64,000 bases of DNA from NCBI RefSeq assembly GCF_007673235.1, contig NZ_VDZH01000003.1:469168-533167 (forward strand). Direction: 5' to 3'. Shown piece by piece: positions 57,034 through 64,000 of this stretch. Numbering within the stretch: position 1 is the first letter of the stretch; the number at the start of each line of letters is the position of its first letter. This DNA comes from Curtobacterium pusillum. Lineage in GTDB: Bacteria; Actinomycetota; Actinomycetes; Actinomycetales; Microbacteriaceae. The notes beneath the pieces were generated by a model that was given only the letters and a program-made list of their open reading frames with translations, did not search any database and had not been told where the DNA came from. The translations under genes and the position numbers were made by a program.

Positions 57034-57675
57034 TTGGGGCGGCTCGGCGTTCCACGTGGAACATCGACGATTGCTCCGGCGGTTGCTGCCGTGCTGGTCG
57101 CGGCCCTGATCTGGGGCGAGTGGGTGCACTGCTCCGCTTCGCGAACGGCGAGGCGCCTGCCCTCTCCAACTGCGGGAAGTCGAGGCGCCGTCGTCCCCCT
57201 CGGCTTCGGGAATCGCGCGGGTCGGCCGAACGCAGTCAATCGGTGGCGGGCGCGCATCGCGGTTCGGACCGCCCGGCAGGCCGAGGAATTCGGCGCCACG
57301 GTCACGATCATCTGCAGCGGGGGAGCAGTGCACGGGCCCCAGCCGGAGGCGGTGCTTCTCCGTCGGTACATCGTCGGGCGGTTGCGCTGGCGAGGTCCCA
57401 TCCAGGTCGAGCGGGACAGCTCGTCGACGTGGGAGAACGTGCGGAACGTCCTGCCTCTGATCGAGCAGTCCGACTGGATTGCCTTCGCGTCCAACGGACT
57501 CCACGCCGCCAAGGCCCGGGTCTACCTCGCGCGTCAGCGGCCGAATCTTGCCGGCCGGCTGGTCCCCGCAGACGACTACCGCCTTGGCGAGATGACGTGG
57601 ATGAAGCCGCTCTTCGCCGCTGTCGGCCTCGCGAAGCTGCGAGCAGTGTTCCACGTGGAACGTTCGGGCGACTGA
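57034..57675 (+). CDS. YdcF/DUF218-like protein, possibly membrane anchored
   Basis: 213 residues from TTG 57034, or 194 from GTG 57091. An N-terminal hydrophobic helix (AVLVAALIWGEWVH) precedes the DUF218 core: AVVPLGFGNRAGRPNAVNRW, IICSGGAVHGPQPEAVLLR, VERDSSSTWENVRNVLPLIE and WIAFASNGLHAAKARVYL. YdcF-like proteins bind nucleotide-type ligands, and relatives act in envelope metabolism. The tail reads through a parS site (57648-57661), and another parS (57049-57062) lies in the 5' end, which favours the GTG 57091 start. Confidence 0.7.
   Translation: MGRLGVPRGTSTIAPAVAAVLVAALIWGEWVHCSASRTARRLPSPTAGSRGAVVPLGFGNRAGRPNAVNRWRARIAVRTARQAEEFGATVTIICSGGAVHGPQPEAVLLRRYIVGRLRWRGPIQVERDSSSTWENVRNVLPLIEQSDWIAFASNGLHAAKARVYLARQRPNLAGRLVPADDYRLGEMTWMKPLFAAVGLAKLRAVFHVERSGD
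57049..57062. promoter_or_regulatory. parS site 1
   Basis: GTTCCACGTGGAAC, a perfect 14-bp palindrome of the ParB-binding type, in the 5' part of the YdcF-like gene about 1.8 kb from parB. Confidence 0.92.
57648..57661. promoter_or_regulatory. parS site 2
   Basis: GTTCCACGTGGAAC, identical to site 1, located inside the last codons of the YdcF-like gene, where it encodes Val-Phe-His-Val-Glu-Arg. Confidence 0.92.
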
Positions 57676-58037
57676 CGGCTGCTTTTCGGCGGGCCGTGGG
57701 CCACGCCGTGGCGCGTGCAGCAGCGGGCACTGGGCGATGGCAACGAGGCGATCGCTCGGCGTGAGCCATCCAAATCTCCGTCGAGGACCCACAGACCGAC
57801 GTCGCCCTCCCCAATCCAGTCGCGGGGGGTGGGTTGCCCGCAACCCGGGACTCTATGCGGTCCATCAGGGACGACCCCGGACGCTCGCGCTCGGTGACAC
57901 CCCATGCGGCATCCGCCCGGTTCTGCCGCACCCCGCAGCCTCGTGCACGAAGGATCAGCAGGGATCGGCGAGTCGGCGGTGACCTTCGTCCTGCAGGCCC
58001 GCCAGCTCCACCGGTACCGTCCTGCAACTGATCTCCT

Positions 58038-58075
58038 ACATCGCCTCGGAGGACATCGCCTCGGAGGACATCGCC
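58038..58075. repeat. 15-bp tandem repeat
   Basis: ACATCGCCTCGGAGG at 58038-58052 and 58053-58067, then the first 8 bases again to 58075. Exact copies, 15 bp period (in frame for coding). Confidence 0.85.
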
Positions 58076-58634
58076 CGTGCGTTCGCAGACGTCCGCACGC
58101 CCACTGCTACCCGGCGAAGGAGGCGCCCGACGAGCAGCTGCGTCGATGCCATCCTCACCGACATCCCGGCGATCCGGCCCGCGTCGTTCAACTCGTGCTC
58201 CTCCGGGTGCGGACCATGCACGCTACCCACGTCGGCGGTGACACGGTGACGAGCTCTGCGAGGCCCGCCGTCATCAGTCGCGATCCCCGGGATGAGGAGG
58301 GGTCGCACGTCTCCTCGCAGGGAGACCAAGTGCTCGCGCGGCGCACTTGATGCGTCCGTGTCCGGCGTTGCCTGTCGCCCCGAGTACGCGGAGATGGTCC
58401 GGTACTCCGATCGTGAGATGCGACAAGGACGTGCTGAGTACGCGTGCCATGCCGACACCTTCTGGCCCCGCTCAATCTCGGGAAGGTTCAGGGATGGACC
58501 AGCTTGGCGACCCACGGCCGCGGGCTGCAGATCAGTCCCGTCACCGCGCAGCCCCTCTCGAGGACAGCGCCCAACAGCGCCGTGCATCAGCAGCCCGGGG
58601 GACGGGAGATGCGTTCACGCGATACGGCTGACAT

Positions 58635-58648
58635 GTTCCACGTGGAAC
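58635..58648. promoter_or_regulatory. parS site 3
   Basis: GTTCCACGTGGAAC preceded by CAT; perfect palindrome, in the gene-poor region 0.2 kb from the parB stop. Confidence 0.92.
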
Positions 58649-58834
58649 GTACCGGTCATCCCGTCGACGGACGCGGAAGGGTAACCGGTGCCACTTCCTC
58701 CAGAACGCCACTCTGAGCGCCGATCTGGCTGAAGCCGGGTTGGACGACACAGTTACCCCGAAAGCGCCTCAGAAGGGCACACAGCGCCGTACAGCGCAGC
58801 GCGCAGTCGCATGGAACCGTGCGACGACGCAGCG

Positions 58835-59800
58835 TCAGCCAGCGACGTCCTGAATGCCGAGTTCGCCGAGGATCCGATTGAGGTCGTCACCATTGGCGAA
58901 GTCGATCGTGACGGAACTCTTACGTGCACCGACGGCGATCTTCACCCGTGTGTTCAGCCGATCGCCGAGCCGCTCGGCCAGGTCGTTGAAGTGCACCTGA
59001 CGCTTCGACGGTTCCGCCTTGGGCTTCACCGGCGCCTTCACCGACAGCTGCTGGGCGATCGCCTCCGTAGCCCGCACCGAGAGGTCCTCGTTCACGATCT
59101 TCTCGGCGAGGTACTCCATCGCCTCCGCATCTGGCGCGGCGAGGATCGCACGGGCGTGACCGGCAGACAGCACACCTGCGGCGACGCGACGCTGCACGGG
59201 GGAGGGGAGGCGGAGCAGGCGGATCGTGTTGGTGATCTGCGGACGAGAGCGACCGATCCGCTGCGCCAGCTGCTCCTGCGTGATGCCGAAGTCCGCGAGG
59301 AGCTGCTGGTACGCCGAAGCCTCCTCGAGCGGGTTGAGGTTCGCACGGTGCAGGTTCTCGAGCAGCGCGTCCCGGAGCATCGCGTCGTCCGGGGTGTCCT
59401 TGACGATCGCGGGGATCGTACTGAGGCCGAGCTCCTTCGTGGCGCGGAGTCTCCGCTCACCCATGATCAGCTCGTACTGCGGCTCAGAACCCGTGGCGCC
59501 CGCGATCGGGCGAACGACGATGGGCTGCAGGACGCCGATCTCGCGGATCGAGTGGACGAGCTCCTGGAGCTCCTCCTCGCGGAACTCCTTGCGCGGCTGG
59601 TGCGCGTTCGGGACCACGTCGAGCGGGTTCAGGTTCGCCAGGCGGGCTCCGGGTACCGCGACGAGCTCCTCCGCCGTGGGCGCCGAAGACGGAGACCCAC
59701 CGGTCGGGAAGAAGACGTCGACCGGGCGCTCCTGCTGCTCGGTGGCCGTCGGGATGAGGGCGCCGATGCCTCGGCCGAGCCCGGTTCGCTTCGGTGCCAT
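58835..59800 (-). CDS. parB: Chromosome partitioning protein ParB
   Basis: 321 residues. N-terminal GLGRGIGALIPTA tag, the ParB/Srx-fold CTP-binding box GERRLRA near residue 113-119 and LLENLHRANLNPLEEA, the HTH ITQEQLAQRIGRSRPQITNTIRLLRLP, and a C-terminal dimerisation domain. It binds parS, slides as a CTP clamp and recruits SMC, and works with ParA. The ATG overlaps the parA stop (ATGA at 59797-59802). Confidence 0.97.
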   Translation of the reverse strand: MAPKRTGLGRGIGALIPTATEQQERPVDVFFPTGGSPSSAPTAEELVAVPGARLANLNPLDVVPNAHQPRKEFREEELQELVHSIREIGVLQPIVVRPIAGATGSEPQYELIMGERRLRATKELGLSTIPAIVKDTPDDAMLRDALLENLHRANLNPLEEASAYQQLLADFGITQEQLAQRIGRSRPQITNTIRLLRLPSPVQRRVAAGVLSAGHARAILAAPDAEAMEYLAEKIVNEDLSVRATEAIAQQLSVKAPVKPKAEPSKRQVHFNDLAERLGDRLNTRVKIAVGARKSSVTIDFANGDDLNRILGELGIQDVAG

Positions 59801-60693
59801 CAGTCCTGTGCTCCTCGTGCTGCGATCTCCGCCGCTGCCTCCAGGTAGGAGAGCGATCCGGTTGAGTTGATGTCGTAGGCGACCACGCTCTGCCCGTAGC
59901 TCGGCGCCTCACTGACGCGGACGGAGCGGGGGATCACGGCCTCGAGGACCTGGCCTCCGAAGTGCTCCCGCACGTCCGCCGCGACCTGGTTCGACAGGTT
60001 GGTCCGGCTGTCGTACATGGTCAGCAGGATCGTCGAGACGCGCAGGTTCGGGTTCAGGTGCCGCTCGATCAGCTCGATGTTCCGCAGCAGCTGGCTGAGA
60101 CCCTCGAGCGCGTAGTACTCGCACTGGATCGGGATGAGGACCTCCTGAGCCGCGACGAACGCGTTGATGGTCAGGAGCCCCAGCGAGGGCGGGCAGTCGA
60201 TGAAGACGTAGTGGTAGGGCTCGTCGAGCGACTCGAGGTACTGATCGAGAGCAGTCCGCAGGCGCTGCTCGCGCGCCACGAGGGAGACGAGCTCGATCTC
60301 TGCGCCGGCCAGGTGGATCGTCGCCGGCACACACCACAGCGTGTCCGACTCGGGGGAGCGCTGGACGGTGTCCGCGATCGGAGCCTCGTCGACGATGACG
60401 TCGTAGATGCTCGCAACCTCCGCCTGGTGGTTCACACCGAGCGCAGTTGACGCGTTGCCCTGTGGGTCGAGGTCGATGACCAGCACCCTGGCCCCGCCGT
60501 GCGCCAACGCGGCCGCGAGGTTGACCGTGGTGGTCGTCTTCCCGACGCCACCCTTCTGGTTCGAGACCGTGAACACTCGCGTCTTCGACGGCAGTGGGAA
60601 CTGCTGCGTCGCGATCGCGCGACGACGACGGTTCAGGTCGGCGATCTCACGCGCGAGCGGCGTCGACGCGTCGTAATCGGTCGATGAACTCAA
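59800..60693 (-). CDS. parA: Chromosome partitioning ATPase ParA
   Basis: 297 residues. Deviant Walker A KGGVGKTTTTVNLAAALA near residue 47-64, Walker A' VLVIDLDPQGNASTALG, Walker B YVFIDCPPSLGLLT. The start is taken as TTG 60693 behind GGAAGAGG; no ATG or GTG lies nearby in frame, so the true start is less certain. ATP-dependent DNA binding of ParA moves ParB-parS complexes. A parS site lies directly upstream (60718-60731). Confidence 0.95.
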   Translation of the reverse strand: MSSSTDYDASTPLAREIADLNRRRRAIATQQFPLPSKTRVFTVSNQKGGVGKTTTTVNLAAALAHGGARVLVIDLDPQGNASTALGVNHQAEVASIYDVIVDEAPIADTVQRSPESDTLWCVPATIHLAGAEIELVSLVAREQRLRTALDQYLESLDEPYHYVFIDCPPSLGLLTINAFVAAQEVLIPIQCEYYALEGLSQLLRNIELIERHLNPNLRVSTILLTMYDSRTNLSNQVAADVREHFGGQVLEAVIPRSVRVSEAPSYGQSVVAYDINSTGSLSYLEAAAEIAARGAQD

Positions 60694-60717
60694 CGAGTGC
60701 CTCTTCCCCGGTTCGGT

Positions 60718-60731
60718 GTTTCACGTGGAAC
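60718..60731. promoter_or_regulatory. parS site 4
   Basis: GTTTCACGTGGAAC, one base from the perfect palindrome of the other three sites and equal to the common Micrococcales form, between rsmG and parA. Confidence 0.9.
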
Positions 60732-60774
60732 GCGGAGCCACTGGCGGCCGGATGAACCGGCCCGAGCCGCAGCG

Positions 60775-61416
60775 TCAGTCAACTGTAGCCCGGAAGACCC
60801 GGGTGGTCTCCTCGACCACACCGACTCCGAGCTCGAGCACCTCGACGTCCGCCAGGCGCTTGCGGAGGATGACCTTCCGAGCCTTCTCGATCTCCTCATC
60901 GACGCGCGCACCCTTCATCAGGATGAGCTGACCGCCGGAACGAACGAGTGGCACCGTCAGTGGGATCAGCTTCGAGAGTGCGCTGACTGCACGCGCCGTG
61001 ACTTGATCGACGACGATGTCATCAGCCACGTCCTCAGCACGGGCACGCACGACGTCGACGTTGTCGAGGCCGAGGCGCTCCGCCTCCGACGTGAGCCAAT
61101 CGACGCGACGCTCCATCGGCTCGATGAGCGTGAGGTGTACGTCGGGACGGGCGATGGCGAGCACCAGGCCGGGCAGTCCAGCACCGGAGCCGACGTCGGC
61201 GACGCGGCCACGCGCCTCCAGGAGGGGTGCCAGCACCGCGGAATTGAGGATGTGTCGCGTCCAGAGCCGTGGGAGTTCGAGCGGGCCGATCAGGCCCAGC
61301 TCCTCGCCTCGACGAGCGAGCTCGTTCGTGAACGAACGCGCCACGTCGACGCGATCACCGAACAGGGTCGCTGCCGCCGCCGGCTCTGCCTCGAGGACGG
61401 GGGCCTGCTCCGTCAT
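60775..61416 (-). CDS. rsmG: 16S rRNA (guanine527-N7)-methyltransferase RsmG
   Basis: 213 residues. SAM motif VADVGSGAGLPGLVLAI near residue 74, RPDVHLTLIEPMERRVDWL and RAEDVADDIVVDQVTARAVSALSKL are typical. N-terminal region with NELARRGEELGLIG and ILNSAVLAPL. It modifies G527 of 16S rRNA; loss gives low-level streptomycin resistance in known species. ATG overlaps the jag stop (ATGA). Confidence 0.95.
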   Translation of the reverse strand: MTEQAPVLEAEPAAAATLFGDRVDVARSFTNELARRGEELGLIGPLELPRLWTRHILNSAVLAPLLEARGRVADVGSGAGLPGLVLAIARPDVHLTLIEPMERRVDWLTSEAERLGLDNVDVVRARAEDVADDIVVDQVTARAVSALSKLIPLTVPLVRSGGQLILMKGARVDEEIEKARKVILRKRLADVEVLELGVGVVEETTRVFRATVD

Positions 61417-61907
61417 CGGGTGACGACGGTGTGGCGGTCCCGACCCTCGCCCTCGGACTCGGAGTGGAAGCCCTTCTCCGCGACGAGGTCGTGCACGAGC
61501 TTGCGCTCGTAGGAGGACATCGGGGGCAGCGCTGCGGAGGTCGACCCGGCCTCGATGCGCTCGACGGCGGTGTCCACGAGCCGCTGCAGCTCGGACGCAC
61601 GAGCGTCGCGGGACCCACCGACGTCGAGGATGAGCCGGCTGAACTCGCCCGTCTCCGCCTGCACGGCGATGCGGGTGAGCTCCTGCAGTGCCGACACGGT
61701 GTCCGGCTTCGACAGCACACGGAGCGCGCTGCCCTCGTCCGTCACCGAGAGGTACACGCGCCCGGCGCGCTCCTCGATCTCGATGTCGCCGTCGAGGTCG
61801 CAGATGTCGAGGAGCTCCTCGATGTAGTCCGCGGCGATGTCCGCCTCGTCACGGGTGTCGTCGTCCTCGACGACCTCGGTCACGGGGGCGATGTCCTGCT
61901 CGGTCAC
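61413..61907 (-). CDS. jag: Jag/KhpB R3H-domain RNA-binding protein
   Basis: 164 residues. An acidic N-terminus (EDDDTRDEADIAADYIEELL) precedes a KH-like domain (about 40-85: DIEIEERAGRVYLSVTDEG) and the R3H domain (about 90-160: RLVDTAVERIEAG, MSSYERKLVHDLVAEKGF) with its conserved Arg/His. It lies between rsmG and yidC as in most Gram-positives. Known KhpB binds small RNAs and affects cell division and envelope; here inferred. Confidence 0.93.
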   Translation of the reverse strand: MTEQDIAPVTEVVEDDDTRDEADIAADYIEELLDICDLDGDIEIEERAGRVYLSVTDEGSALRVLSKPDTVSALQELTRIAVQAETGEFSRLILDVGGSRDARASELQRLVDTAVERIEAGSTSAALPPMSSYERKLVHDLVAEKGFHSESEGEGRDRHTVVTR

Positions 61908-62876
61908 TTACTTCTTCCCGTTCTTCTTGGAGCGGTTCTTGCCGACCGGCTGCTGGCGCTGCGTGGTGACACGCACGGCCTCGATCTCGGCGGCGCCGGC
62001 ACCGGCACCGGCCTCGGCGAGCACCGGGGTGGCGGAACCGCGACGCTGCGCCTTCTTCGCGAGACGAGCCTCACGCGCGAGCGCGGCCTCGGAACCAGGC
62101 GTCGGCATGCTGCGGATGACGAAGTACTGCTGCGCCATCGTCCAGATGTTGGAGGCGAGCCAGTAGAACATGACGCCGAGGGGGAACGAGAGACCCGAGA
62201 TCACGAAGACCAGCGGGAGGATGTACAGCATCATCTTCTGCTGGCGGTACATCGGCGACGCCTTGGTCTCCGGCGACATGTTCTTGGCGACGAGCTGCAG
62301 CTGGGTGATGAACTGCGACGCGGTCATCACGACGATCATGAAGCCGGCGATCGCACGGACCTCCCAACCGGAGGCGTTCGTGAAGGTCTCGTGCAGGGGG
62401 GCACCGAAGAGCGACGCGTTGCCGAACGACGCGGCGAGGTCGTTCGTCAGCAGGCCGATGCCGGTCTTGTTGATCTGCGCCTCGTGCAGCACCGAGTACA
62501 GCGAGAAGAAGATCGGCATCTGGATCAGCAGCGGCAGGCAGGAGCTCAGCGGGTTCGTCCCGGTCTCCTTGTACAGCGCCATGGTCTCGCGGCTCATGGC
62601 CTCACGCGAGAACTGGTCCTTCTTGCCCTTGTACTTGTCCTGGATCTTCTTGAGCTGCGGCGCCACCTCGAGCATGCGGCGCTGCGACTTGATCTGGCGC
62701 ACGAAGATCGGGATGAGCGCGGCGCGGACCACGAACGTCAGGAAGATGATGGAGAGGACCCAGGTGATGCCCGCGCCGGGGTCCATGCCGAGGTTCTCGA
62801 AGACCCAGTGGAATCCGACGAGGATGGCCGAGACCACCCATTTGAGCGGCCAGAGGATCGTACCGATGAGGTCCAT
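61908..62876 (-). CDS. yidC: Membrane protein insertase YidC
   Basis: 322 residues from ATG 62876. Gram-positive-type YidC with five membrane helices (ITWVLSIIFLTFVVRAALIPIF, TASQFITQLQLVAKNM, and ILPLVFVISGLSFPLGVMFYWLASNIWTM as positions) and the hydrophilic-groove Arg in VVRAALIP. The C-terminus is a basic Lys-rich tail GKNRSKKNGKK. It inserts membrane proteins with or without SecYEG. The stop abuts the jag start. Confidence 0.96.
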   Translation of the reverse strand: MDLIGTILWPLKWVVSAILVGFHWVFENLGMDPGAGITWVLSIIFLTFVVRAALIPIFVRQIKSQRRMLEVAPQLKKIQDKYKGKKDQFSREAMSRETMALYKETGTNPLSSCLPLLIQMPIFFSLYSVLHEAQINKTGIGLLTNDLAASFGNASLFGAPLHETFTNASGWEVRAIAGFMIVVMTASQFITQLQLVAKNMSPETKASPMYRQQKMMLYILPLVFVISGLSFPLGVMFYWLASNIWTMAQQYFVIRSMPTPGSEAALAREARLAKKAQRRGSATPVLAEAGAGAGAAEIEAVRVTTQRQQPVGKNRSKKNGKK

Positions 62877-62884
62877 GGGGACGG

Positions 62885-63265
62885 TCACGCCTTTCGAGTG
62901 CGCTGGGGGAGCAGAACGGGGCGGAGGTTCCCGACCGCGGGCTGCGGCTGCTGCTGGGTCGGCGCGAGCACGAACCCGAACCGGTTGACGTCGTAGGGGC
63001 GACGCCGTGCACGGACGTCGTCGATGCCCCCGGCTGCCCAGGGGTTGCACCGTGCGATGCGCCATGCGCCCATCGCCGATCCGCGGACGACGCCGTACTG
63101 CTGGATGGCTTCGAGGGCGTACCTGGAGCACGAGGGGTGGTACCGGCAGACGTTGCCGTAGAGCGGTGAGATCACGGCCCGGTACGCGCGCAGCACGACC
63201 ACGCACGCGTTGCGCGGGAGCAACGCGACGACCCAGGCGAGCCGGGTCCAGAGGTTGCGGTTCAT
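62885..63265 (-). CDS. yidD: Membrane protein insertion efficiency factor YidD
   Basis: 126 residues from ATG 63265. The family core (residues about 25-90) has YRAVISPLYGNVCRYHPSCSRYALEAIQ and GVVRGSAMGAWRIARCNPW with the three conserved Cys. The C-terminal 35 residues are a Gln/Pro/Arg-rich extension. It overlaps the rnpA stop by 4 bp. It aids YidC-dependent insertion. Confidence 0.95.
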   Translation of the reverse strand: MNRNLWTRLAWVVALLPRNACVVVLRAYRAVISPLYGNVCRYHPSCSRYALEAIQQYGVVRGSAMGAWRIARCNPWAAGGIDDVRARRRPYDVNRFGFVLAPTQQQPQPAVGNLRPVLLPQRTRKA

Positions 63266-63627
63266 GCTGCTGCCTTCTCCACACCACGCGCACAGGAGCG
63301 CGTGACGTCTTCGAGCAGGGTAGGCCATCCGGCCTGCGCAGCGGCTGGCAGTGCGCGGACCACCACGTCGTACCCGACGGGGATGTCCGCGAGGAGGCCG
63401 TGCGCGATCGCCTTGAGGCGACGCCTGATCAGGTTCCGGGTCACGGCGTTGCCCACCGTCTTGGCGACGATGAACCCGAATCGGGTCGGACCGACACCAC
63501 TCGACGCGTCGTCCGTGGTGCGACGGACCACCGATACGACGGCGTGCGCCGTGGCGCTCCTGCGACCACGACGCACGACGGACCGGTAGTCGTCACCACG
63601 GACGATGCGGTTGGCGCGGGCCAACAC
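63262..63627 (-). CDS. rnpA: Ribonuclease P protein component
   Basis: 121 residues from GTG 63627 (VLARANRIVRGDDYRSVVRRGRRS). The RNR motif NAVTRNLIRRRLKAIAHG near residue 72 binds the P RNA. The long upstream frame to 63786 overlaps the rpmH gene and is rejected. The protein subunit helps RNase P trim the 5' end of pre-tRNAs. Its stop overlaps yidD. Confidence 0.95.
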   Translation of the reverse strand: MLARANRIVRGDDYRSVVRRGRRSATAHAVVSVVRRTTDDASSGVGPTRFGFIVAKTVGNAVTRNLIRRRLKAIAHGLLADIPVGYDVVVRALPAAAQAGWPTLLEDVTRSCARGVEKAAA

Positions 63628-63685
63628 GATCGCTACCAGGTGTCCGGACGAGACCGGACGGGGTGCCCGATCAGGCGCGACTCGT

Positions 63686-63823
63686 TCAGGCGCTGAGCTC
63701 GGTGCGGCCCTTGGAACGGCGCGCGGCGAGGATGGCGCGGCCGGCACGGGTGCGCATGCGGGCACGGAAGCCGTGCTTCTTGGCACGACGACGGTTGTTC
63801 GGCTGGAAGGTGCGCTTGCTCAT
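63686..63823 (-). CDS. rpmH: 50S ribosomal protein L34
   Basis: 45 residues, highly basic: [20 protein letters not shown] then [18 protein letters not shown]. Full length and intact. First gene of the rpmH-rnpA-yidD-yidC-jag-rsmG-parAB cluster; the diverging gene beyond base 64000 should be dnaA. Confidence 0.98.
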   Translation of the reverse strand: MSKRTFQPNNRRRAKKHGFRARMRTRAGRAILAARRSKGRTELSA

Positions 63824-64000
63824 GATGGTCTCCACTACGGCTGCGCTGGGGGAACCCCGACGCGAGTCGTCACGTATGCGTAGTCGTCCGGTGCCGGACG
63901 ACGCAGATGGGCGCGACCGAACGGCCGCAGTCAACTGGTTAACGGTACGTGACAGCGGCGAGCAGGTCAAACCCCGCACGGAGGCGCCTCCACCGGTGCC
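63824..64000. other. Upstream region of rpmH toward dnaA
   Basis: Non-coding stretch to the window edge. It has the AT-richer patch TCAACTGGTTAACGG (63930-63944) and the 12-bp palindrome GGAGGCGCCTCC near 63980-63991. No clear DnaA box. Promoters for rpmH (minus) and presumably dnaA (plus) should be here, but I cannot assign them. Confidence 0.5.

Larger units (their letters stand above)
57676..58834. other. 1.16-kb gene-poor region between ydcF-like gene and parB
   Basis: No frame has convincing length, start and codon use on either strand. It holds parS site 3 (58635-58648) and a 15-bp tandem repeat (ACATCGCCTCGGAGG twice plus a partial copy, 58038-58075). One frame across it reads SYIASEDIASEDIARAF but is closed by stops and lacks a start, so it could be the relic of a gene. 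Position and parS content suggest a centromere-like zone. Confidence 0.65.

Noticed and set aside
57034..57090. N-terminal stretch of the YdcF-like protein from the TTG codon
   Set aside because: Not counted as certain coding, because it is encoded partly by parS site 1 and lacks a ribosome site; GTG 57091 may be the real start.
58036..58587. Minus-strand 183-codon frame in the gene-poor region near parB
   Set aside because: No recognisable domain, unusual composition, no ribosome site, and it ends in a repeat-derived MSSEAMSSEAM tail produced by the 15-bp tandem repeat.
63970..64000. Possible origin of replication at the window edge
   Set aside because: No DnaA boxes or AT-rich unwinding element are visible before base 64000; oriC is expected further right, near dnaA.
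1..64000. CRISPR arrays, tRNA/rRNA genes, insertion sequences and prophage
   Set aside because: No regular spaced repeats, cloverleaf-like sequences, transposase motifs or phage structural genes were recognised on reading both strands. Absence by eye is not proof; tRNAscan-SE and ISfinder would settle it.

Overview
The window is a high-GC (about 70 percent) actinobacterial chromosome segment. Family resemblance and gene order point to Microbacteriaceae, most likely Curtobacterium or a close relative; this is inferred from protein character and synteny, not from a database search. The right end is the left flank of the replication origin. Reading leftward from rpmH (63.8 kb) the minus-strand order is rpmH-rnpA-yidD-yidC-jag-rsmG-parA-parB, then the plus-strand genes trxB-trxA and a D-Ala-D-Ala ligase homologue, then a DUF6049-MurJ gene, cca, rpsF-ssb-rpsR-rplI and dnaB. 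dnaA and oriC should lie just beyond base 64000.

Region 1 (0-26.8 kb) is a catabolic, stress and regulatory mosaic of short divergons and operons. Many pair a one-component regulator with an oxidoreductase or a transporter: TetR/SDR, PadR/DUF1048/ABC exporter, MerR/SDR, MarR/FAD monooxygenase/TmrB-like protein and MarR/VOC protein. Palindromic operators are visible in most of the divergent gaps. Two toxin-antitoxin modules sit here, a toxin-first RelE/HigB-like plus XRE pair at 5.5-6.1 kb and a HipB/HipA pair at 20.1-21.7 kb, together with a GMC oxidoreductase fused to a gluconate-dehydrogenase-subunit-3-like domain.

Region 2 (26.8-39.6 kb) is for carbohydrate use. A translationally coupled operon (MFS permease, nucleoside hydrolase, PfkB sugar kinase, HutC-type GntR repressor) serves nucleoside/ribose salvage. 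Next comes a LacI-controlled sugar ABC importer with an intracellular GH1-type glycosidase. A secreted GH54-type arabinofuranosidase with two ricin-type lectin domains, 2 kb away, has the same LacI operator (TTAATCGATTAA type). The three parts look like one regulon: extracellular debranching of arabinose-containing plant polysaccharide, uptake, then intracellular cleavage.

Region 3 (39.7-43.3 kb) is a small island of orphan genes: hypothetical proteins, tiny membrane proteins and a degenerate cold-shock-domain protein. It separates the sugar genes from the replication genes.

Region 4 (43.5-64 kb) is the conserved origin-proximal core. Its notable features are a cluster of DnaA boxes upstream of dnaB, a continuous reading frame joining a DUF6049-type secreted protein to the lipid II flippase MurJ, and four parS sites around parAB.

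A family of about 45-bp palindromes built on CGGACTGGAGGC(A/G)CGG recurs through the window. All six full copies lie within about 25 bp of a stop codon, and decayed half copies occur elsewhere, including inside two permease genes.
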